From assembly GCF_036711975.1 (NCBI RefSeq), contig NC_091968.1:15624001-15688000 (forward strand): 64,000 nucleotides of DNA. Reading direction: 5' to 3'. Under the pieces are notes generated by a model that was not told the origin of the DNA, ran no database searches, and was given only the letters and a program-made list of their open reading frames with translations. Shown here piece by piece: positions 31,164 to 42,817 of this stretch. This stretch comes from Onthophagus taurus. Lineage: Eukaryota > Arthropoda > Insecta > Coleoptera > Scarabaeidae. A program made the translations under genes and the position numbers. Positions within the stretch are counted from its first letter, which is position 1, and the number at the start of each line of letters is the position of its first letter.

Positions 31164-31290
31164 TGCCACAGTTTGTGACCAAGTCCAAAATAATAGTAGT
31201 GCTATTAAATATTTAGTGAATGAAACGAAAAAAAAATATGCTAAACAGGGTGAGGAACTATACGATTGTGTTTCAAGTCAATCAAAGAAT
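31164..31290 (+). pseudogene. P-type (THAP9-like) transposase fragment
   Basis: The frame reads 'ATVCDQVQNNSSAIKYLV' then Asn-Glu-Thr-Lys. It matches the P-element/THAP9 catalytic block 'VCDQG.NN..A...L', the second catalytic Asp region. The P-type gene to the right has the equivalent 'TVCDQGAS' at about 32790, so this is a separate copy. Only about 40 codons are recognisable. Confidence 0.6.
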
Positions 31291-31487
31291 AATACATTTA
31301 TAACATTTATTTCTTCTTGTCATTACTGTTCACACAATTATTCATTGGTATTTCTGTTTTGGAAAGACATCATACAAATTTATAAAATGCACCTACATAT
31401 GGGAGAATTCCGAATGCTAACGAAAATTACAGTTCATGTAAATCCGTAATAATTTAAAAAAATGAAAGTGAGCAATTGCGCACAAGT

Positions 31488-31724
31488 AAGATACTTCCAC
31501 TTCCATGTCTTTATCTAGCTGTATAAGAGACAAAAATATTCTATATTTTTTCCAAATTCCAATTATTAAATCATTTACAGGAACATCTCTTACCACTACT
31601 ACGAATGTTTCTACTGAACAATTTTCTTTGTCGTCAATGCACACGGAACTTGTAGAAGCACAAGGATATTTCGAGGCACAAAATAATGAAGAAGAAGTTG
31701 TACTGTACCTCAAGAGCCCCGTGT
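31488..31724 (+). repeat. Duplicate of a hAT 2 coding segment
   Basis: This matches 29958-30193 closely (only scattered single-base differences by eye), encoding the same 'SMSLSSCIR' to 'EEEVVLYLK' stretch. It ends abruptly at the same 'ccccgtgt' on both sides. It is a segmental duplicate without its own ends. Confidence 0.85.
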
Positions 31725-31765
31725 AACTACAGCTATAAAAGGTAAACATTGCATTAGTTAGTTAT

Positions 31766-34450
31766 CATGTTGAAACTTTCAACACAGTTTTTTAAATAAT
31801 ATAGAGTAACGACGGGTAAGAGTCCGCATGGGGCAAGATTCCTATTGAGTTCTATTCTGTAGGCGGTATGTGTGATGGTCACACTGCAATGGTGTTTAAT
31901 ACCTACCTTCAGACAACGGTGTGATATCTTATAGGTATAAAATAAAGACGGAATTTTAGTCGGTAACACAATCGACTAGATGGCGCTACATACGCAACTT
32001 GCAAACTATGTTACCAACACAGAGTCAAAGTGATTGGTAACCACAGAGATACTCTGTGTATCGTTTAGTTAAGTGTTCCGTTCCAACAACATTATGGTGA
32101 TGCAAAGTTATTGGTGACTTTGAAAAACTTAAAACGACAAAATTTTGCTATTCGTAACCGAAATTTAAATTTAAAACAACGCTTACGCAAAGCAGAAGAA
32201 ATGTTTTACAACAATCCATTAAAGGCGTTTGAGGGTTTAAACCCCATACAATTAAATTTTTGTAAAACACAATTACGGTTATCAAAATATAAACCGAGAG
32301 GACGACGATACACTATTGAGGAGAAGTTGTTTTGCCTGTCATTGTACAAACAGTCAGGTAGAAGCTATAAATTCTTGAGTGCCTTTTTTTCCTTGCCATC
32401 ACGAGACACCATAACCAAACTACTCCAGTCGATACCAATTGAAACAGGATTAAACGATGCAGTATTTAAAAATTTGGAATCTACTGTTAAAAAAATGAAA
32501 GTACAAGAACGAGTATCAATATTAATGTTTGATGAGGTTTTTTTAGATGCCAATATCAGCTATAATACAAGAGCAGATGCTTTTGTTGGTGTGGAAAATC
32601 TTGGCTATAAGAAGTCTAACAAAATTGCTGATAGGGCACTTGTATTTATGATACAAGGTATTGTAAAAAAATGGAAACAGCCAATAGCCTACATGTTCTC
32701 TAGTGGTGGTGTTAATAGCGACGCTCTTGCTAAACTGATAGTGGATATAGTAGAGCGGTTGCAGGAATATAGCCTTGATATACTTGCTACTGTCTGTGAT
32801 CAAGGAGCATCTTGATCAGGGAGCACTAAATTTACTAGTAAACGGCACTAAAAACCAGTTACATAATGATGTCCCATGTTGACCCATGTTTTTTGGGTCA
32901 ACAACAAAAGAGTAGTGCTTTTATATGATCCACCTCATCTTCTGAAGGGAATTCGGAATCAATTATTAAAAAAGAAATTGATATGGCACAAAAACAATGA
33001 GACAATAACCGCAGTTTGGAGCCACGTCAAAATTGCTTATTATGTAGACGTTATGAGCGGTGAACTTCGTGCTTTACGAAAAATCACTGAACAACATGTA
33101 ATGAAGGATAAACTGAAGAAAATAAAAGTATCATATTGTAGTCAAATTTTCAGTCATACAATGGCAGCTACTATGACCATAATGGCAAGAAACAGTAAGT
33201 AATGATTAATAACAGTAAGCATAAATAAAATTCTATTTACCTCTTTTTCTATACTTATACAGATGAAGTGAGCGCTGATGGAAAAGTTGTGATGCCAAAA
33301 GAAGCGTCGCAAACAGCCCGTGTGTTAAAATTCTTCGACGATTTATTCGACTCTGTTAATGGTTCTTTAAGAATTAACACACAGGGAAAACCGTTGAAGA
33401 TGATTGTTGCAAAAAACAGTAGCCATTGTAACTTTTGGAGAGGTATCATACTCAAAATATAAAATATTGTATTCTATTTTATATTCTTTTAGACGCTATA
33501 AAACAACTTACAAATATGTATTTTGAGGACTATAACACAAAATCACATTCAACACCACCATCCCTCAAGAATTGGGTCATTACCTTAAAAGGCATGTTAG
33601 CTGTTTGGGATGCACTTGAGAAAAAAACAATAAATTATATGATACCCAGGCAATTAAACCAAGACCCACTGGAAAATCTGTTTGGGCAGATACGGCAGAT
33701 GAGGGGGAGGAACATTAATCCAACGTGTCAGGGGTTTGGAGAATCCTTTAAGTCACTTCTTGTGAGGAAAATGTTTACCCCCGATGTATTAGGAGGAAAT
33801 TATGAAAGTGATTATAGTTCCATTTTATTAAAACCCCCAGTTTTTTTAAATAGTTGTAAGGGAGGTGATTTATTTGAGGAGGGAGATTGGCAGCTTCCTC
33901 CTATAGATGCTAATTTAAATAACATCCAAACAAATGTTTTTAATAACGTAGCTGGTTATGTAGCGCGGAAAACATGTAGTAAATTTAGGTGCAAATTCCG
34001 CATATCCCATATTATCGATAAAAATCCAGATAGGGCAAGTAAGGATAATGTTTTTATTACTCACAAGCAGTATGAAAATTGTAAATTAACATTTTGTGTT
34101 CCAACTTTTTTGAAAGCGATGAGAAATGCTTATAGCATAATTAATCATGTGTTGGATAATGACTTTCAAAGAAATCATGTTTTAAAATATATTAAACATT
34201 TAATTATACATAATGTAAACTTTACATTTATTTGTCACCGAGAAGATAATTATTAATTTTATCTTAAATATCTTTATTAAATTAATTTTTGTAAACGAGT
34301 AAACCATATTTTAAAAGGTAAAATTACCAAAGTAAGCTCTAAGAATATTGTAGTTGTGGAAGCAAATCGCTATTTTTTAAAAAGAAGAAAATAAATTTGT
34401 GTAATGTACCATTGTGTTTTATTTATCAATCATGTTAAAAAGTCAACATG
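31766..34450 (+). mobile_element. P-type DNA transposon (ends tentative)
   Basis: A P-type transposase gene lies within. Candidate inverted ends start CATGTTGA at 31766 and, inverted, end at 34450 (TCAACATG). P elements typically begin CATG. An 8-bp duplication is not convincing, so the boundaries are uncertain. Confidence 0.45.
32111..34256 (+). pseudogene. P-element (THAP9-like) transposase, THAP domain missing
   Basis: The first frame (32111-32815) has a coiled-coil start, the 'EEKLFCLSLYKQSGRSYKFL' helix-turn-helix block, 'ILMFDEVFLDA' (first Asp of the RNase H-like fold) and 'ATVCDQGAS' (second). A stop and shift near 32815 precede 'VVLLYDPPHLLKGIRNQLL', the GTP-binding insertion neighbourhood. 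Introns are visible at 33195-33262 and 33443-33492 with GT/AG borders that keep frame. The final exon has 'RQLNQDPLENLFGQIRQMRG' (catalytic Glu region) and ends at 34256. The N-terminal THAP finger is not present upstream in frame. Two to three lesions make it inactive. Confidence 0.85.
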
Positions 34451-34740
34451 TGGATTACAATTAATAACTGCGGTGATTATTTTGAAAATGTGTTAAGTTT
34501 ATTTTCTAAATAAATAGAAATGATGATGAATTTTTACTTTTAAATTTGAAAATAATTGATCATCATTTTTAAATTTATTTCGAAAATGCCCTTTGCCAGT
34601 TTCAAAATAGTCTCATAGTATATACGAATACGATCATATATACATTTAAATTTCGCGGTTTTTTAAAATTACTTGTAACACAATCCACATAGAAGCGCTG
34701 CATTCAATTTGATTGGTAAAATAGTGAGGAGTAATGCTTC
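34451..34740. other. AT-rich spacer
   Basis: No gene. A weak inverted repeat around 'atgatgatg' and 'catcatttttaaattta' (34510-34590) was noted but has no flanking duplication. Confidence 0.4.
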
Positions 34741-34742
34741 TA

Positions 34743-37007
34743 TACAGGGTGTTTCGGTGACTCGGGGAATAAATTTAACCACATATATTAGAGTGAACAT
34801 GATGACGATTCATGTAAAAAAAATTAGTAAAAGTCCTCAAATTTCGAAGATACAGGCCATCAAAGTTATGGAATTTTAACACATTCTTCTAAATATCTTA
34901 AACACTATTTATGGTAATGTGCTGAAATTTGGTACAGTATAAACTAATATCACGTAAAACCATTGGGCAATTTATAAATTGGATCGGTCCGCGGGAACAA
35001 TGCTATACAGGATGTTCCTAAAATTTGTTTGCTCAGAACTTTTTTATTCGATCGTAACCCTACATTTATTTTTACAGTTTCTAATAGAAAATTTATTTTA
35101 GAAATTTTTATTACTCTTAGATAATATTGATAAAAATCACCGTTTTCGTGTTAAATGCAAAAATGTTAGGTTCCGATTTCAATAACACTAAAAAAAAAAA
35201 AAATCTAAGTCGGCCATGACAAGTGAAAATCGAACTGAGCCGTCATAAATATTATGTATGTAACATTTCCAAGTGTAGACTAGATAAATCCCTTTTTAAT
35301 TTGTTTTAGTTAATTTAATAAAAGATAATACAAAACAATAACTTTAATTTTAACGACAACGCTAACAGGAAAAATAAAACAAATACAAAAAATAACAAGA
35401 CAAGTAATAAAAAATACTATAGGAAATGTTCAAAAAGACCTCCGTTAGCATCAATACATGCCTGATATCGTCGCCTTAAATTAAATCGTACTCTAGGCAG
35501 TACATTTATCTCCGTTCGAATTTGGTCGAATGAATCGACGATTCGTAGCCTGAGCTGATCGACTGATCTAATTTCAACGCTGTAGACCAATGATTTAACT
35601 CGCCCCCATAAATAAAAGTCCATAGGTGTAAGGTCTGGTGACCGGGCCGGCCAAGTTATCGATGCTTCAGCTCCTCGTCCGATCCACCGTCCCGGGAAAC
35701 GGTTCCCTAGAAATTCGTTCACTGCATTTGTGCTGTGCGCAGGGGCACCATTATGTAAATACCACATGTCCCTTCTGGTATTTAACGGAACGTCACCTAA
35801 GAACTCGTCCAATCCTTCCAAATGTTGATGGTATGTAGGGCCATCAAGTCTTGACGGCAAGAAAACGGGACCAACAATCCCTGCCCAAACATTGAGAGAA
35901 AATCTCAATTGAGATTTCCAAGTTTTGAAAAATTTTGGATTTTCTTCAGCCCAACTATGTAAATTCTTTAAATTAATTATTCCATCTTTGGAAAAAGTAG
36001 ATTCATCGGTGAAAAGTATTTTTTCTAAAAACTGATTATCAATTTGTATTTTCTGTTGCATTTTCTGGCAATATTCCAATCTAATTGGATAATCGGTAAG
36101 CTGTACTTCCTGAACCTTCCAGCAGTGAAATGGGTAAAGCTGCTGCTCTCGAAGAATACGCCACAAAGTCGTTTTTGACGTCCCAAATCGCCTAGCCATG
36201 TCCGAAGTACTAGCGGTACTATTTTCTTCTGCATGTTCTAAAATTAACTCTTCCAATTGAGGAGTTCGAACAGATCTAGGGTTGCTGTTGTTCAGAAAGA
36301 TCGGGCTTCAATTCGAGAAAACGTTTTTCTGTTGGGGGTTCTACGATTCGGGAATTTTTGCCGATAACGGTTAGCGGCTGCTACGGAATTTCCAAGACAT
36401 TCACCCAATGTTAAAAGCATATCGGTTTGTCCTCCAAACGTGTAATTTTCCATTTCAAACACTACAAGGTTTTTAGTATTTGTTTAAACGACTAAGCGTG
36501 TTTACAACTGTCAATGAATTCGTTTGTTAATTGTCATGGCAGACTTAGACTTTTTTTTTAGTGTTATTGAAATGGGAGCCTACCATTTTTGCATTTAACA
36601 CGAAAACGGTGATTTTTATCAATATTATCTAAGAGTGATAAAAGCTTCTAAAATAAATTTTCTATTAGAAACTGCAAAAATAAATGTAGGGTTACGATCG
36701 AACAAAAAAGTTCCGAGCAAACAAATTTTAGGGACTCCCTGTATAGCATGGTTGTCGCCGCCCGATCAAAGTCAAAATTGGTTCAATGATTTTGCTTGAT
36801 ATTTGTTTACCCTGTACCAAATTTCAATGCTCTACCATAAACGGTATTGAAAATATTTAGAAAAATGTGTTAACATTTTTGAACTTTGATGGCCCATATC
36901 TTGGCCATTTGAAGACTTTTATAATAAATATTTTTCACTAATCGTCATCATTTTTGCTCTAGTATATGAGGTTAATTTTATACCTCGAGTCACCGGAACA
37001 CCCTGTA
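34743..37007 (-). mobile_element. mariner-type transposon with ~475-bp inverted repeats
   Basis: The ends are TACAGGGTGTTTCGGTGACTCG and the inverse with few differences, flanked by TA (34741-34742 and 37008-37009). The inverted match continues inward for 34743-35220 against 36533-37007, with good conservation including 'cgaaaacggtgatttttatc'. Such long terminal repeats are unusual for a mariner, which normally has about 30 bp. A single transposase lies on the minus strand between the arms. Confidence 0.9.
35417..36453 (-). pseudogene. mariner-like transposase with D-to-N change
   Basis: The start at 36453 gives the N-terminal helix-turn-helix ('TLGECLGNSVAAANRYRQKF' then 'PNRRTPNRKTF'), a frameshift near 36290, then a second HTH ('TSDMARRFGTSKTTLWRIL'). 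The catalytic domain has 'LFTDESTFSKDG' (first Asp), 'MWYLHNGAPAHS', where the family has His/Gln-Asp-Gly-Ala, and 'WPARSPDLTPMDFYLWG' (third acidic site, Asp). The second Asp codon GAT reads AAT, so Asp is Asn. Length (about 340 residues) is normal. Relatives are the insect mariner/IS630 groups with SPDL.P.DFFLWG. It is inactive through both the shift and the Asn. Confidence 0.88.
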
Positions 37008-37009
37008 TA

Positions 37010-37269
37010 AGTATAATATAAATATTTTCTATGCTTCAGACTACATCTGTCAGCGTTCGTTCCGGTGTTAGGTATTTTTCGTTGCTTTGCATGTAATATT
37101 TGGGTAGCTTATAGGAAGGTGTAGTTTCTTACAGTTACCAATCGCGCCAACAAGTATTTTTCCACTAATTTCTACGTACATTTGTCCGTCATTTATGTGT
37201 GGTTTACGTTTTTCATTTCATTGTTAGATGGCCGGTATCGCCATCTAACAATGAAAGCGACTCAAGTCA
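37010..37269. other. spacer between mariner and MULE
   Basis: No gene. A short stem around 'cgccatctaacaatgaaa' repeats in inverted form near 37210-37255. Confidence 0.35.
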
Positions 37270-38336
37270 GGGCGGCATGCAACTTCCCTTGGACGATTCC
37301 AGAATGTTTTCACTGAAGAGATGGAAAACGAATTAGCTAAGCACTGCAAAATTTTAAATAACCGGTTCTATGGTGTGTCATTTAAGAGGAAATTTTTACC
37401 GTTTTGAACGTCCCTTTTATGTCATCAAAACTATATATGAAAAATCAAGATATAGTATGTAAAACATGGGAAAGTACTGCTGTGAAAGTAATGGAGTATG
37501 CTACACGAGAGGAAGCGGAGTACGCCATCCAAACCGGTAGTGTTGATGTTGACGGTCTTCCGTTGATCACAGTGATTGCTGAAGGTTGTTGGAGTAAACG
37601 ATCATATAGGCATAATTATAACGCATTGTCTGGTGCAGCAGCTATAGTGGGCCACAAATACGGCAAAGTTCTGTATCTCGGGGTACAGAACAAATTTTGT
37701 TCTATATGTATTAAAAACTCCACAAAAAGTCATGTGTGCTACAAAAATTATAAGGTAGCTCTACTGGTATGGAAGCAGCGGCATTAGTTGATGGATTTCG
37801 TCAAAGCGAATCGTTATATAATCTACGATATTCAACCATGATTGCTGACGGTGATAGCAGCACGTACAAATGTATTTTAGATGCCCGACCGTACAAAAAT
37901 TTAACTGTACAAAAGATAGAGTGTTCCAATCACCTTTTGAGAAACTTTTCAAACAAAATTTCTGCATACCAGATTTCCATTAAAATTTCGGAAATTGATT
38001 TCGAAAAATATATTGAGATTCCGAAAGGCTGTAATAGGGGCCGCCATTAATTTCCGAAAACAAGAAAATTAAACAAATGCCATAGAATTATTGAAGAACG
38101 ACATAGATAATTCATTTAAACAAATTTTAGGTGACCACAGCGCGTGTGCAAATTATTATGAGTGTATGCTTCCGGAATTAGTAGAGCCTCAGCATACACG
38201 GCGTTTACCGATACGTGAATGTACAATCGTCACAGAAGCTAATACTGGAAAAAAAAACGAAAACGCCAAAAATAAAAACATTTTTGAACCAGACAGTTCA
38301 CTTTTGACTAAATTTTTAAGTGAAAGTAAAAAATAA
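37270..38336 (+). pseudogene. Mutator-like (MULE, insect Phantom type) transposase
   Basis: Three frames join. 37404-37787 contains 'VIAEGCWSKRSYRHNYNALS' followed by a 'GKVLYLGVQNKFCSIC' block, both typical of MULE-like insect transposases with a catalytic Asp nearby. 37769-38050 has 'GMEAAALVDGFRQS', 'MIADGDSSTYK' (the Asp of the second acidic site) and 'KIECSNHLLRNF'. 38091-38336 is the Lys/Asn-rich C-terminus. A weak lead-in begins near 37270. Frameshifts at about 37765 and a stop at 38048 break it. The long MULE terminal repeats and 9-bp duplication were not found. Confidence 0.75.
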
Positions 38337-38927
38337 TTATTAGGATTAAAGTGTGGATGTCTTCTAAATTTTTACAAATACTTTATATCGAATAGCCACA
38401 ATTTTAGACATGTTAGCTCCTATACAAAATATGTTGTTTATTATTAGTTTTTAGATGATCTTGTTAATTTAATTTTTTTTAAATTTGTATATCAAATAGG
38501 CATATATCAAGATTAGGAGTCTCTCTTAAAAATCGATGATTTTTTTTTAATCGATAGGAAATGAGTCAAAAGAGGCGTTAATGATAACAAAAAAGTGCGG
38601 AAAAGTGTAGTACTTACCGAAAAATCACTTTAAAGTTGCGATTTGACGTTTCTTTTTGGAAGTTCAAAGCAATGTTAAAATTGCATTTTCGTATTAAATC
38701 CTAACCTGAAATTGAGAATTGCTCAAATTCTCGAGCTCGTCGTGTACTTTTTAAATAATTTCTTATAAAATGTAGGTAATTCATTTAAATTGAGTGTCCG
38801 AAAAAACTTCATGTTTTATTCTTAAAGAAAAGTAACTTCTTCTTTACGAATCGCGAATATTCTAATCAAGGCGAAGCCGAGATTATAAAAAGTATACTTT
38901 CTTTACTTATAATACAAATAACTATTA

Positions 38928-39131
38928 ATGCTGTATTCCAAAATGAATGGTGTTCTGATTTATTTGAAACCCCCTTCCTTAATGGTTTAGAATTGTTGTA
39001 TTATGAGTGACCATTCAAGCTGTCGAAGAGGGAGTCAAAGAATAAACAGCATTGTGCCGTTCCTAATGCGGACTCATCTAATTTCATGGTTTTGACTCCA
39101 CCCAATTCTTCATTATTTTCAACAATCCACC
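38928..39131 (-). pseudogene. P-type transposase exon remnant
   Basis: Reading the minus strand, an exon starts after TTTTAG at 39131. It encodes 'CCLFFDSLFDSLNGHS', a stop, then Lys-Pro-Leu-Arg-Lys and 'SEHHSFWNTAL'. This aligns with 'VLKFFDDLFDSVNGSL' and 'NSSHCNFWRDAI' of the P-type transposase at 32-34 kb. It represents a distinct P-type lineage, only about 65 codons long. Confidence 0.65.
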
Positions 39132-39261
39132 CTAAAATGTGCATAAAGTCAAAATGTTTAGATATTTATTGTCAATCTTAACCCAAATTAGTTATATGTT
39201 TGTAATGAAAAATAGATTTAACTTTTAAAATATTAACTTATATTAAATATTAACAAATGTA

Positions 39262-39600
39262 TTTGAACATTTGTCGCATACAAATGGGCCTATCTTTTTA
39301 TAAGAAGTGTATATCTCATACCACCACTTCTTGCAATGGCAGCATTCGATCCAATCCTCTTCGGGTGACTCTTGATATTGTCATTAGCAACACGGGCAAA
39401 CATATTTCTCCTGGAGACTAGACAATTTACTCTTCTTTTTAGTAAAAGCTTTGTGGCTTTTAGCTGTCTCTTGTCTAAATTTTTTAACAGCGCTAGTTTC
39501 ACTTATAATTGTTTTCATTTCTGCGTAGTCATACGCAACCTTTCTAAGGCGACTGTTTCCGAGCGTGGGAATTTAAAATTGGGAGGTTGGGTTAAAATAG
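39262..39600 (-). pseudogene. PHD-like zinc-finger tail of a transposase
   Basis: The minus strand contains 'DWIECCHCKKWWYEIY' followed 12 residues later by 'FVCDKC', the Cys/His/Trp spacing of a PHD-type finger found at the C-terminus of some pogo/Tigger-like insect transposases. Upstream is a Lys/Ser-rich linker with one frame change. The catalytic domain is not present. The family assignment is an inference from this tail alone. Confidence 0.4.
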
Positions 39601-39698
39601 GGTGGAGATTGTAGAAATGCGTAAATCGATATTGCTGACCAATAACAACTCTTCGAGTGTTTGAAAGATAACGATGTTTATAAAATATTGACTAGCTG

Positions 39699-39730
39699 GC
39701 GTCTACTTGTTTATAAAAACAAGTAGACGC
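39699..39730. repeat. Perfect 14-bp hairpin
   Basis: GCGTCTACTTGTTT and its exact complement are separated by 4 bp. It marks the right border of the 38715-39731 insertion. Confidence 0.85.
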
Positions 39731-40604
39731 AAGATTAGGAGTCTCTCTTAAAAATCGATGATTTTTTTTTAATCGATAGGAAATGAGTCAAAAGAGGCGT
39801 TGTTAATGATAAAAAAAAGTGCGGAAAAGTGTAGTACTTACCGAAAAATCACTTTAAAGTTGCGATTTGACGTTTCTTTTTGGAAGTTCAAAGCAATGTT
39901 AAAATTGCATTTTCGTATTAAATCCTAACCTGAAATTGTTTAATTTATACCCACACACAAAATAAAAAGTTATTTTCACTAAACTTGTTGAGATTACAAC
40001 ATATTTTCGGATGAAAACCTTGTTTCTTAGGCTATCGATGCAGAACGACAATTAAATGTCGTTAGATAGAATTGTTTCTACCAAATGTGTATTAATAGAC
40101 TTTGTGTTAATAGATTGCGTATCAATTGATCTGTCAAATGACTGAAAGCTGAAATATCTTTATGTTGTAAATATAAATGATAAATAAGTATAGTAGCTTA
40201 TTTAATAGTAGTTTAGTTAAATTAAAATAGTTATTAAAAAAGACATGCTTACAAAATAAAAATAAATAAATAATCCGTGTGACGATAGCAACAAACTGTG
40301 TATTGAACCAAATGACAATTACAACTGACAACACAAGCAATGTTAACCAATGTATAATTTATACCCACGCACTAAATAAAAAGTTATTTTCACTAAACTT
40401 GTTGAGATTACAACATAATTATTCATAATAATACCTATGTGAAGTTAGCCCCCAATTAAACAGAATTTTACATGTATAGTATTTTAATTATAACATGAGA
40501 ACCAGTGAACCGATTTCGATAACCAATATCTCATTCGAAAGCTTAATCCTTCGTTTGCCTTATATGTTAATATTAAAATCAATAAAAGATGAAGAACACC
40601 GCTC

Positions 40605-41325
40605 TGTACGTAAAATAGCTTAATGTTACCAAACTTCAAGCCCTTGTGCAATTGTTATCAAACCGAATTTTAAAAAACTGTGTTCACAATCAGAAAGAAC
40701 GCTCCTTCAAATATCTTAATCCGTGTTTTTATCGGTCAATATCTATTAGCATCATGGTTAAATCACCTTTAATATACATCACTATATACAGAAACGTTTA
40801 ATTGCTCTACCTCTAAACAACTTTCTTATTTGATATGAGGAAAACTATAGAAGTATATCATGAAGTTATAGACTTACACAAGGACGTTTTTGGTCAAAAA
40901 ATTACCAAATTCACACGTTTTAGCTACTTTTAAACATTGTTGGGATCAATAACTTTCTTATATCACCAGGAAAAAACTCTATAAGCAAGCAGCGATAGCC
41001 GCGTGTTATACACCATTAGAAAGACCAGAAAATTGTAGATAAGATAGATCTATACTTCTGTAGTTTTCCCCCTATCAAAAAAGAAATTTGTTTAAAGGAA
41101 TAGTAATTAAGCGTTTTTGCGTGTAGGGATGTATATTAAGGGCGATTTAAGCATGACGCCGATAGACATTTCAACGAAAACCCGGGTTAAGATAATTTAA
41201 AGAGTGCTCTTTCCGAGTGTGATAATAGTTTTTTAAAATTCGGTTTGATAACAATTGCACAAAGGCTTGAAGTTTGGTAATTTTAAGCTATTTAATCTAA
41301 GTACAGAGCCACCGCTTTGTAGTTT
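40605..41325. repeat. Inverted repeat, arms of ~260 bp
   Basis: 'accaaacttcaagcc', 'caattgttatcaaaccgaat' and 'ttaatatacatc' in the left arm (40612-40870) recur inverted in 41060-41320. It lies between the arms of the large composite element and has no coding capacity. It may be a separate foldback MITE. Confidence 0.65.
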
Positions 41326-42817
41326 AAGTACAGATTGACCTTAGTATTAACTTATCGACAGACAAAGACCGGTTTTAGATAGAGAAAGAATCTCTAATTA
41401 TTATCTCGAATTATTTCTAATAATAAGAAAGATATCAGCTAAGAAAGTAGATAAAAAATTACAGATACAAGTTTATTGCTGGAAAGTTTGTTGCTATCGG
41501 ACAAATGTGGAGGAGGCTGAAAACTAGAATTCTAAACATAAAACTAAAGAAAATTCCAATATTTCTAAACACCACATAAAGACTGAACATAATATAAATT
41601 ATGTTGCTTAAAAATCGTCAATCTTGCTTTTATCGATGTAATATCGCCCAAATAAGAATTTTGTGTCGAAATTAGATTTTGAGTTAGGTTAATTTACGTT
41701 TAAACTAGCGAAAATTTCCCAAATGTCCGATTAGATATGGAGACGGGTGTGGGTCAAATATAAACACCAGCTATAAAAATAAGAATAACTATTTATAGGA
41801 ACTCAATCTGTTTTTACAATTGATGACTATTGTTTATTCTGTTCTTAAGGTGGTCCCACACGACTGGTGTAATTGGCAAGTACGCAAGTAGGCAAATATT
41901 TGTGTAAACATTGGCCTTACATTGTTAATTCACGTGTAACATAAAAAATACCTATAACAATGTGAGCTCCCAGACGCTACGCAAGTGTATCCGAGTAGAC
42001 GAATATATATAGACGGTTCGTTATCGGATAGATACTCATTTGCGATTTCCTCCAGGTCCCGTTGCTCAGCTGGCTTCATAGGGTCGTACTTACATAATCG
42101 CAGCTATTCGATAAAATTCCGCCGCCTTATCAAGCTTCTTCGCTGTGCACGATTTGTGGAAAATACATCTGGCAAGATTCCCTGGGAGATGACTTTTAGT
42201 ACGGCCAGATGTTGACATACTACTCTTCGCATGACGCCAGGTGGATTCGATGGATTTGTAACTTAAAATATGCAAAAAAGTTGCCTTTTCGAAACGATAC
42301 AACCTTACCGCACCTTCCTTCTTTTTTGTTTCCGAGTGGAAACGTGCCCATTACACACCCACAAGTACCCATCAATTGCATTTCTACCTTAATCTTTTGA
42401 ATTTCTCCAAAATAAGGTTTATTATTCTTCTCTTTCAGATTTGACCAAAAGATTTGACGAATATTTCACCCTACGTTATGACCTTTTGATGCTAAAACGT
42501 TGTAACTACGAAAGGGATTTTCATCAATAATATGTGTTATTAAGTTCCAAAATAACGTTAAACTAACTAATAATTATCCTAATTATAATATTTAAGTGGT
42601 TTGAAGTCTTTTAATAACAAATTTTTATTTAACTCTCATGCTCTCTATTTAAATGCGATAACCGATTATAAACATTTCAAATAGATTTTTAGAATCTATT
42701 TGTATCTTATATTCTATTCAATTTCTTTTTTCGAATCTATCTTTGCTCCTATCTGGCGACGCTCTTGTACATAGTTAATAGACACACAGTCTAGGTAACG
42801 ACAGGCTCTTAGTCATT
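41326..42817. other. ORF-poor interior of the inverted-repeat domain
   Basis: Nothing identifiable. A Harbinger-like start 'aaggtggtcccacac' occurs at 41848, possibly one end of a lost element. Small frames at 41985-42302 have no recognisable domain. Confidence 0.35.

Larger units (their letters stand above)
38715..39731. other. Insertion bounded by duplicated arm sequence
   Basis: The ~205-bp arm segment 38510-38714 occurs again at 39732-39938 in direct orientation. The 1-kb stretch between them is foreign to the right arm and holds minus-strand P-type and zinc-finger scraps. It ends with a perfect hairpin at 39699-39730. Confidence 0.65.

Noticed and set aside
34510-34590. Small inverted repeat
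   Set aside because: Weak and AT-rich, with no flanking duplication; likely chance.
35638-35838. Plus-strand frame of 66 codons
   Set aside because: Antisense shadow of the mariner transposase.
41848-41870. Harbinger left end
   Set aside because: The start resembles Harbinger ends, but no matching right end, duplication or coding sequence was found.
41985-42302. Small overlapping frames on both strands
   Set aside because: No conserved motif on either strand; probably chance frames in decayed repeat DNA.
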